A DNA stretch of 9,212 nucleotides from an uncultured Rhodospirillales bacterium (GTDB lineage Bacteria > Pseudomonadota > Alphaproteobacteria > Acetobacterales > Acetobacteraceae), in assembly GCA_903928045.1 (NCBI GenBank), contig CAIYPH010000435.1, positions 1 through 9,212 on the forward strand. Reading direction: 5' to 3'. This document shows, in pieces, positions 6,060 to 9,212 of the stretch (its first letter is position 1; every line of letters starts with the position of its first letter). The notes beneath the pieces were generated by a model. That model saw nothing but the letters and a program-made list of their open reading frames with translations, had not been told where the DNA came from and ran no database searches. The position numbers and the translations under genes are program-made.

Positions 6060-7276
6060 GCACCCTTGCGCAGATCAGCGACCAGGCGCTGCAAATTGGT
6101 CGCGGGGTTCGCCAGCGCCGCCGCGTCGACCGGGCGGGCCAGCGGGATCAGCGCCTGGGCGGCGCGTACCTCGCGTGGCGCGTTGATCCCGGTGGCGGCC
6201 ACCACCCGCCCCGCCGCATCGAGATGGAAGGCCGCGAAGGAGGCGCAAGCGGGGTCGCCGCGATGCACCGTGGTCACCGCCGCGTCCACCAGCCCGGCGA
6301 GTTGCAGGTTGACGCCGTGCTGATCGGTCCAGAACCACGGCAGGTCGTCATATGGTTTGGCGTCCCCGGCCATCGCGCGGCCGGCGGCGATGCCGTGGTT
6401 CTGCGCGTGCCGCCAGGCCTCCAGCCGCAGCACGCGGCCGTAGAGCGGGTGGAAGAAGGCCGCCACGTCGCCGGCGGCGAACACCGCCGGGTCCGCGGTG
6501 GCGGCGTATTCGTTGACCAGCACGCCGTTCTCCACCGCGAGGCCCGCCTCGGCGGCGATCTCGGTGTTGCGCACAATGCCGATCCCGGCGATCACCACAT
6601 CCGCCGCGTGGCGCGCCGTGGCCGTCACCACCGCGTCCGGCGTGATCTCCGCGATCGCGGCGCCGAACTCGAACGCCACGCCGGCGCGGCGGTGCAGCGC
6701 CTCGATCCAGGCCGCGAATTCCGGCGTCAGCGAGCGGCCCATGCAGCCGGGCCCGGCCTCCACCACCGTCACCTCCGCACCGCGCGCCCGCGCGGAGGAA
6801 GCGATCTCGAGCCCGATCACCCCGGCGCCGATGCACACCACCCGTGCGCCCGGGCGCAGTTGGGCGCGGATCGCCGCCGCATCCTCCAGCGTGCGCACCG
6901 TCAGCACCCGCTCACCGCCCGGCAGGCCAAGCCGCCGCGCCCGGCCGCCGGTGGCGATCAGCAGCCGGTCATAGCCCACCGCCTGGCCGCCGTGCAGCCG
7001 CACCCGCGCCGCCGCGCGGTCGATCCCCTCGGCCCGCGTGCCCAGCCGCAGTTCGATGCGGCGTTCCGCCACCTTCGCCGGGTCATGGAACGCCACCGGC
7101 GCCGGCGGTGGCTCCTCGGTCAGCATCGCCTTGGACAAAGGGGGCCGATCGTAGGGCGCATGCGCCTCCTCGCCGATCATCACCACCCGCCCGGCGAACC
7201 CGGCATCGCGCAACGCCATCGCGGCATAGGCCCCGGTCTGGCCGGCGCCCAGAATCAGGGCCGTCTCACTGCTCAT
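6056..7276 (-). CDS. FAD/NAD(P)H ferredoxin reductase of the Rieske-oxygenase type
   Basis: A 406-residue flavoprotein of the pyridine nucleotide-disulfide oxidoreductase fold, close to the usual 400-410 residues of dioxygenase ferredoxin reductases. The FAD-binding GAGQTG motif is at 10-15 and YDRPPLSK at 42-49, which is characteristic of this subfamily. LLIATGG is at 105-111, the NAD-binding CIGAGVIGLEIA motif at 148-159 and the second FAD site FAAGDVA at 266-272. The C-terminal reductase domain (about 310-400) begins at LPWFWTDQHGVNLQLAG. There is no redox-active CxxxxC, so it is not a disulfide reductase. It passes electrons from NAD(P)H to a [2Fe-2S] ferredoxin, most likely the divergently encoded Rieske protein. 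The start at 7276 has a GGGGAG ribosome site 8 nt upstream. The gene ends in a CTAG shared with the kinase gene. Confidence 0.92.
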   Translation of the reverse strand: MSSETALILGAGQTGAYAAMALRDAGFAGRVVMIGEEAHAPYDRPPLSKAMLTEEPPPAPVAFHDPAKVAERRIELRLGTRAEGIDRAAARVRLHGGQAVGYDRLLIATGGRARRLGLPGGERVLTVRTLEDAAAIRAQLRPGARVVCIGAGVIGLEIASSARARGAEVTVVEAGPGCMGRSLTPEFAAWIEALHRRAGVAFEFGAAIAEITPDAVVTATARHAADVVIAGIGIVRNTEIAAEAGLAVENGVLVNEYAATADPAVFAAGDVAAFFHPLYGRVLRLEAWRHAQNHGIAAGRAMAGDAKPYDDLPWFWTDQHGVNLQLAGLVDAAVTTVHRGDPACASFAAFHLDAAGRVVAATGINAPREVRAAQALIPLARPVDAAALANPATNLQRLVADLRKGA

Positions 7277-7365
7277 TCACTCTGCTCCCCGCGACACATC
7301 CGCGCGCTTGCGCCATGATGCACGCCATCCGAATCGGTCAACAAGTAGCGGCAAAAGGTGCGTCC
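7277..7365. promoter_or_regulatory. Divergent promoter region of the Rieske reductase and ferredoxin genes
   Basis: This 89-nt gap must hold both promoters. Ribosome sites frame it: GGGGAG (7285-7290, minus strand) for the reductase and AAGG (7355-7358) for the ferredoxin. A weak minus-strand TTGACC (7336-7341), followed 15 nt later by CATCAT, is a possible reductase promoter. CCGAATCGG (7329-7337) is a small palindrome overlapping it. Neither is strong. Confidence 0.4.
7355..7358 (+). promoter_or_regulatory. Ribosome binding site deciding the ferredoxin start
   Basis: AAGG lies 7 nt before the ATG at 7366. It favours that start over in-frame ATGs at 7315 and 7318, which have no such site and would add an arginine- and glutamine-containing leader not expected in Rieske ferredoxins. 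Confidence 0.65.
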
Positions 7366-7692
7366 ATGAGTGAAGCGGCAAACTGGATCAACATCGCCAA
7401 GGTGAGCGACGTCGCCGAAGGCACCGCCGTGCCGGTGGAAACCATGGGGCTGCAACTCGCGGTCTATCACCTCGAGGGCGGCGAGATCTGCGTCACCGAC
7501 AATATCTGCACCCACGCCTTCGCCCTGCTCACCGATGGCTGGTTCGAAAACGGGCTGATCGAATGCCCGCTGCACGCCGGATCCTTCGACTGCCGCACCG
7601 GCAAAGGCCAGGGAGCGCCGATCGAGGAAGACCTCAAAACCTACGCAGTGCGCATCGCCGGTGACGACATCCTGATCGAACTGCCCGCCTGA
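7366..7692 (+). CDS. Rieske [2Fe-2S] ferredoxin
   Basis: A 108-residue protein, the standard length of small Rieske ferredoxins. The cluster ligands are Cys48 and His50 (CTH) and Cys67 and His70 (CPLH), spaced by 16 residues, as in ferredoxin components of aromatic-ring dioxygenases. GSFDCRTGKG follows at 72-81, then PIEEDLKTYAVRI, which is the typical end of the fold. There is no Tat signal or membrane anchor, so it is a soluble cytoplasmic carrier and not a cytochrome bc1 Rieske subunit; it also lacks the disulfide pair of the bc1 type. It should take electrons from the divergent FAD reductase and deliver them to a terminal oxygenase. No alpha or beta oxygenase subunit is present in the window, so the substrate is unknown. 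An assimilatory nitrite-reductase small subunit is an alternative family, but the neighbour makes an oxygenase ferredoxin more likely. Confidence 0.93.
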   Translation: MSEAANWINIAKVSDVAEGTAVPVETMGLQLAVYHLEGGEICVTDNICTHAFALLTDGWFENGLIECPLHAGSFDCRTGKGQGAPIEEDLKTYAVRIAGDDILIELPA

Positions 7693-7747
7693 ACGTCTCG
7701 CGGGCGGTCGGGGGAGCGGCGCGCATAAGCGAGAGAGCGTTGCCCCC

Positions 7748-7763
7748 TGCGCGCCTTCGCGCA
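7748..7763. terminator. Candidate hairpin between convergent ferredoxin and FTR1 genes
   Basis: TGCGCG (7748-7753) and CGCGCA (7758-7763) form a perfect 6-bp stem with a CCTT loop in the 123-nt gap between two convergent genes. No T-tract follows on either strand, so it would be a weak or bidirectional terminator at best. Confidence 0.35.
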
Positions 7764-7815
7764 ACGGGCCGAATCCCTGGCCTTGCTTCCCTACTCCCCG
7801 ACTGTCCTGGATTGT

Positions 7816-8637
7816 TCAGGCCGGCCGGGCGCGTCCGCGCGGGCGGTCGACGGCGCGCATGCAGGCGGTGATGGCCAGCAGCGTCAAGGCGAACACCAGC
7901 AGTTGCACGCCGGCGGGCCGTGCGTCGTAGCCGACCAGGGCGTGCAGGGTGCGGCCGAGGATGCTGTCGGGGTCGAGCAGTGCGGTGCTGTCCCACACTT
8001 CGGCGCCCAGCGGGGGCAGCAGGTCGGCGGCGACCAGGAAGGCGGCGGCTTGGGAGGCCATGCCGGCCGCCATCAGCAGGATCAGCAGTCCGGTGACGCG
8101 GAACAACACCCGGGGCGGGATGCGCAGCATGCCGCGGTAGAGCAGCGCGCTGACGGCCACTCCGGCGGCCACGCCAAGCGCGCCGCCAATCGCCATCGCC
8201 CGCAGCCCGCCGCCGCCGGCCGCGATGCCGTAGAGGAACAGCACGGTCTCCGAGCCCTCGCGCAGCACGGCGATCCCGACCACCACGCCGAGCACATGGA
8301 TCGGCCGCCCGCCGCTGCGCACGGCGTTGGCGACGTCGGTCATCTCGCGGGCCATTTCCCGCCCGTGCCGCTTCATCCAGACGGAGTGCCAGGCCAGCAT
8401 CACCACCGCGGCGGACAGCACGCCGGCATTGAACAACTCCTGCCCCACGCCTTCGACAGAGGCGGCGATTTCACCGGCGAAGGCGGCGATCAGGCACGCC
8501 CCGAGGACGCCGCCGGCGACGCCGCCGCCGATGGCGAGCCCCCGCCCGGACGCGCCACGGCTGGCCGCCATCACGATGCTGACGATCAGCGCGGCCTCGA
8601 GGATTTCACGGAAGACGATGATGGCGGTGGAGAGCAC
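7816..8637 (-). CDS. FTR1-family iron permease
   Basis: A 273-residue integral membrane protein of the yeast Ftr1/EfeU/FtrC family, which imports iron across the inner membrane. The first helix carries the iron-binding REXLE motif (REILE, residues 10-14). A second family motif, REGSE, is at 126-130 in the fourth helix. Hydrophobic stretches at about 5-24, 35-55, 70-88, 115-140, 146-166, 179-203 and 243-260 give the expected seven spans. The start is a GTG at 8637, placing REILE at residue 10 as in the family. The gene begins 18 nt after the stop of the cupredoxin-like gene, so the two form an operon, probably controlled by the Fur-like box at 9004-9022. It lacks the large periplasmic N-terminal domain found in some longer homologues. 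Naming it efeU or ftrC would need the missing partner genes. Confidence 0.93.
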   Translation of the reverse strand: MLSTAIIVFREILEAALIVSIVMAASRGASGRGLAIGGGVAGGVLGACLIAAFAGEIAASVEGVGQELFNAGVLSAAVVMLAWHSVWMKRHGREMAREMTDVANAVRSGGRPIHVLGVVVGIAVLREGSETVLFLYGIAAGGGGLRAMAIGGALGVAAGVAVSALLYRGMLRIPPRVLFRVTGLLILLMAAGMASQAAAFLVAADLLPPLGAEVWDSTALLDPDSILGRTLHALVGYDARPAGVQLLVFALTLLAITACMRAVDRPRGRARPA

Positions 8638-8655
8638 GGTGCGGTGTCCAGGGTT

Positions 8656-8982
8656 CTATTGCGCGACCAGCTCGCCCTTGGCGGTCGCCTCGTTATATTC
8701 GCCGACGAAGCGGTAGGTGCCGGGCTTGAGCGGCCCAAGGAAGATCACCGCCTCGGTGCCGGGCGCGATCACCTTCTCGCGCTTGAGATCCTTGCTCTCG
8801 AACTCCTCCGCGGACGCGTCGAGGTTCTTCACCAGCAGCCGGAATTTCGCGTTCGCCGGCACCACGATGCGCGCCGGCTCGAAGACGTGGTTGCGGATCA
8901 CCAGGGAGAAGCCGGGGTCTTCCGCGCGCACCGGGGGGGCGACGGCGAGGGCAAGCAGGGCGGCAAGCAGCAGGCGGCGCAT
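8656..8982 (-). CDS. Secreted cupredoxin-fold iron-uptake protein (FtrB/EfeO N-domain-like)
   Basis: A 108-residue protein with a Sec signal peptide (MRRLLLAALLALAVAPPVRA, probable cut after residue 20) and a mature part of about 88 residues with the cupredoxin pattern: FSLVIRNHVFEPARIVVPAN, then FRLLVKNLD, then IAPGTEA and LKPGTYRF. Proteins of this kind sit next to FTR1 permeases in Ftr and Efe systems, where they are proposed to handle or oxidise ferrous iron in the periplasm. The mature chain has no Cys, no Met and only one His (His32), so a classical type 1 copper site is impossible. Glutamates (59, 60, 62, 95, 98) stand around the regions where ligands would be. The ATG at 8982 has an AAGGA site 7 nt upstream and gives a proper signal peptide; the in-frame ATG at 9081 lies before the operator and is rejected. 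Confidence 0.88.
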   Translation of the reverse strand: MRRLLLAALLALAVAPPVRAEDPGFSLVIRNHVFEPARIVVPANAKFRLLVKNLDASAEEFESKDLKREKVIAPGTEAVIFLGPLKPGTYRFVGEYNEATAKGELVAQ

Positions 8983-8988
8983 CGGGGG

Positions 8989-8994
8989 ATCCTT
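8989..8994 (-). promoter_or_regulatory. Ribosome binding site of the cupredoxin-like gene
   Basis: The minus strand reads AAGGAT ending 6-7 nt before the ATG at 8982. It is the best Shine-Dalgarno match in the window and fixes the start of the iron operon. Confidence 0.7.
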
Positions 8995-9003
8995 CGGCTC
9001 GCG

Positions 9004-9022
9004 ATTGCGAATGATTTGCAAT
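9004..9022. promoter_or_regulatory. Fur-type operator of the iron operon
   Basis: ATTGCGAAT-G-ATTTGCAAT is a 9-1-9 inverted repeat with eight of nine positions symmetric. It lies 22-40 nt upstream of the start codon of the cupredoxin-like gene and so overlaps the expected promoter or leader. A further TTGCGA follows at 9022-9027, making a tandem of TTGCRA hexamers. The size, symmetry and position upstream of an iron permease operon fit a Fur-family repressor. Which member (Fur, Mur or other) cannot be told. Confidence 0.7.
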
Positions 9023-9039
9023 TGCGAGCCAGACCATAC

Positions 9040-9056
9040 AAACCGGCGCGCGCCGG
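9040..9056 (-). terminator. Possible weak terminator after the amidohydrolase gene
   Basis: CCGGCGCGCGCCGG (9043-9056) is a perfect palindrome. On the minus strand it is followed by TTTG, 28 nt after the amidohydrolase stop and before the iron operon. The T-run is short, so its efficiency is doubtful. Confidence 0.3.
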
Positions 9057-9083
9057 CGCAAGCAAAACCGCTCTGCGCCAAAA

Positions 9084-9212
9084 TCAGCCCAGCCCGTAAA
9101 CCGCGTCGGCGTTGGCGCGGAAGAAGGCGCGGCGTTGGGCCTCGTCGAGCTTCAGCGGCAGGCAGGTTGCGGGGTCATCGAAATCCCAGTGGGGGTAGTC
9201 GGTGGCGAACAG
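9084..9212 (-). CDS. C-terminus of an amidohydrolase-2 family metal-dependent hydrolase (partial)
   Basis: The last 42 residues of a protein cut by the window edge, ending in TGA at 9084-9086. The segment LFATDYPHWD is the hallmark near the C-terminus of amidohydrolase-2 (PF04909) enzymes: the aspartate of the TDYPH motif is the catalytic, metal-binding residue of the TIM barrel. The closing FFRANADAVYGLG is also typical (FF-xx-NA-xx-YGL). Family members hydrolyse or decarboxylate cyclic substrates such as lactones and aromatic acids; many belong to aromatic degradation pathways, which would suit the nearby Rieske electron-transfer genes, but this link is inference. It is on the same strand as the iron operon, 101 nt upstream of it, separated by a possible weak terminator and the Fur-like box. 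Confidence 0.88.
   Translation of the reverse strand: MFATDYPHWDFDDPATCLPLKLDEAQRRAFFRANADAVYGLG

Noticed and set aside
7783..9099. Plus-strand open frame of about 438 codons across the iron operon
   Set aside because: It is antisense to the FTR1 and cupredoxin-like genes and runs through the Fur-like operator; its translation is repetitive His/Gln/Gly-rich shadow sequence.

Overview
The window is very GC-rich, densely coding chromosomal DNA. Its gene content (an OmpR/EnvZ-type two-component pair, a Rieske electron-transfer pair, an FTR1 iron permease with a cupredoxin-like partner and a Fur-like box) fits an alphaproteobacterium, plausibly of the Rhodospirillales/Acetobacteraceae type. That taxonomic guess is inference; no rRNA or tRNA gene is present to anchor it. 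There are no insertion sequences, phage genes, CRISPR arrays or obvious foreign islands.

Layout, left to right. (1) On the plus strand, the 3' end of an unidentified gene (2-202) is followed by a PaaI-type hotdog thioesterase (252-665). (2) Converging on it is a minus-strand block of three genes read from right to left: an AlkA-type DNA glycosylase (3149-3802), then two unrecognised, helix-rich proteins of about 378 and 414 residues (1936-3072 and 695-1939) joined by an ATGA stop/start overlap. The first of the two unknown genes carries a perfect 11-bp-arm palindrome inside its coding sequence. (3) Diverging from the glycosylase, on the plus strand, is a translationally coupled response regulator (3970-4713) and sensor histidine kinase (4710-6059). 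(4) The kinase gene ends tail to tail with a minus-strand FAD/NAD ferredoxin reductase (6056-7276); their stop codons share one CTAG. (5) Diverging from the reductase is a Rieske [2Fe-2S] ferredoxin (7366-7692). Together these look like the electron-transfer arm of a ring-hydroxylating oxygenase whose oxygenase subunits are not in the window. (6) A minus-strand iron-uptake operon follows: a secreted cupredoxin-fold protein (8656-8982) then an FTR1 permease (7816-8637), preceded by a strong Fur-type palindrome (9004-9022). (7) The C-terminus of an amidohydrolase-2 family enzyme (9084-9212, minus) closes the window.

Most of this is ordinary accessory metabolism, regulation, DNA repair and iron supply. 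The items most worth a second look are the unknown two-gene cassette with its internal palindromes, the cupredoxin-like iron protein that has lost every classical type 1 copper ligand, and the orphan Rieske reductase/ferredoxin pair.
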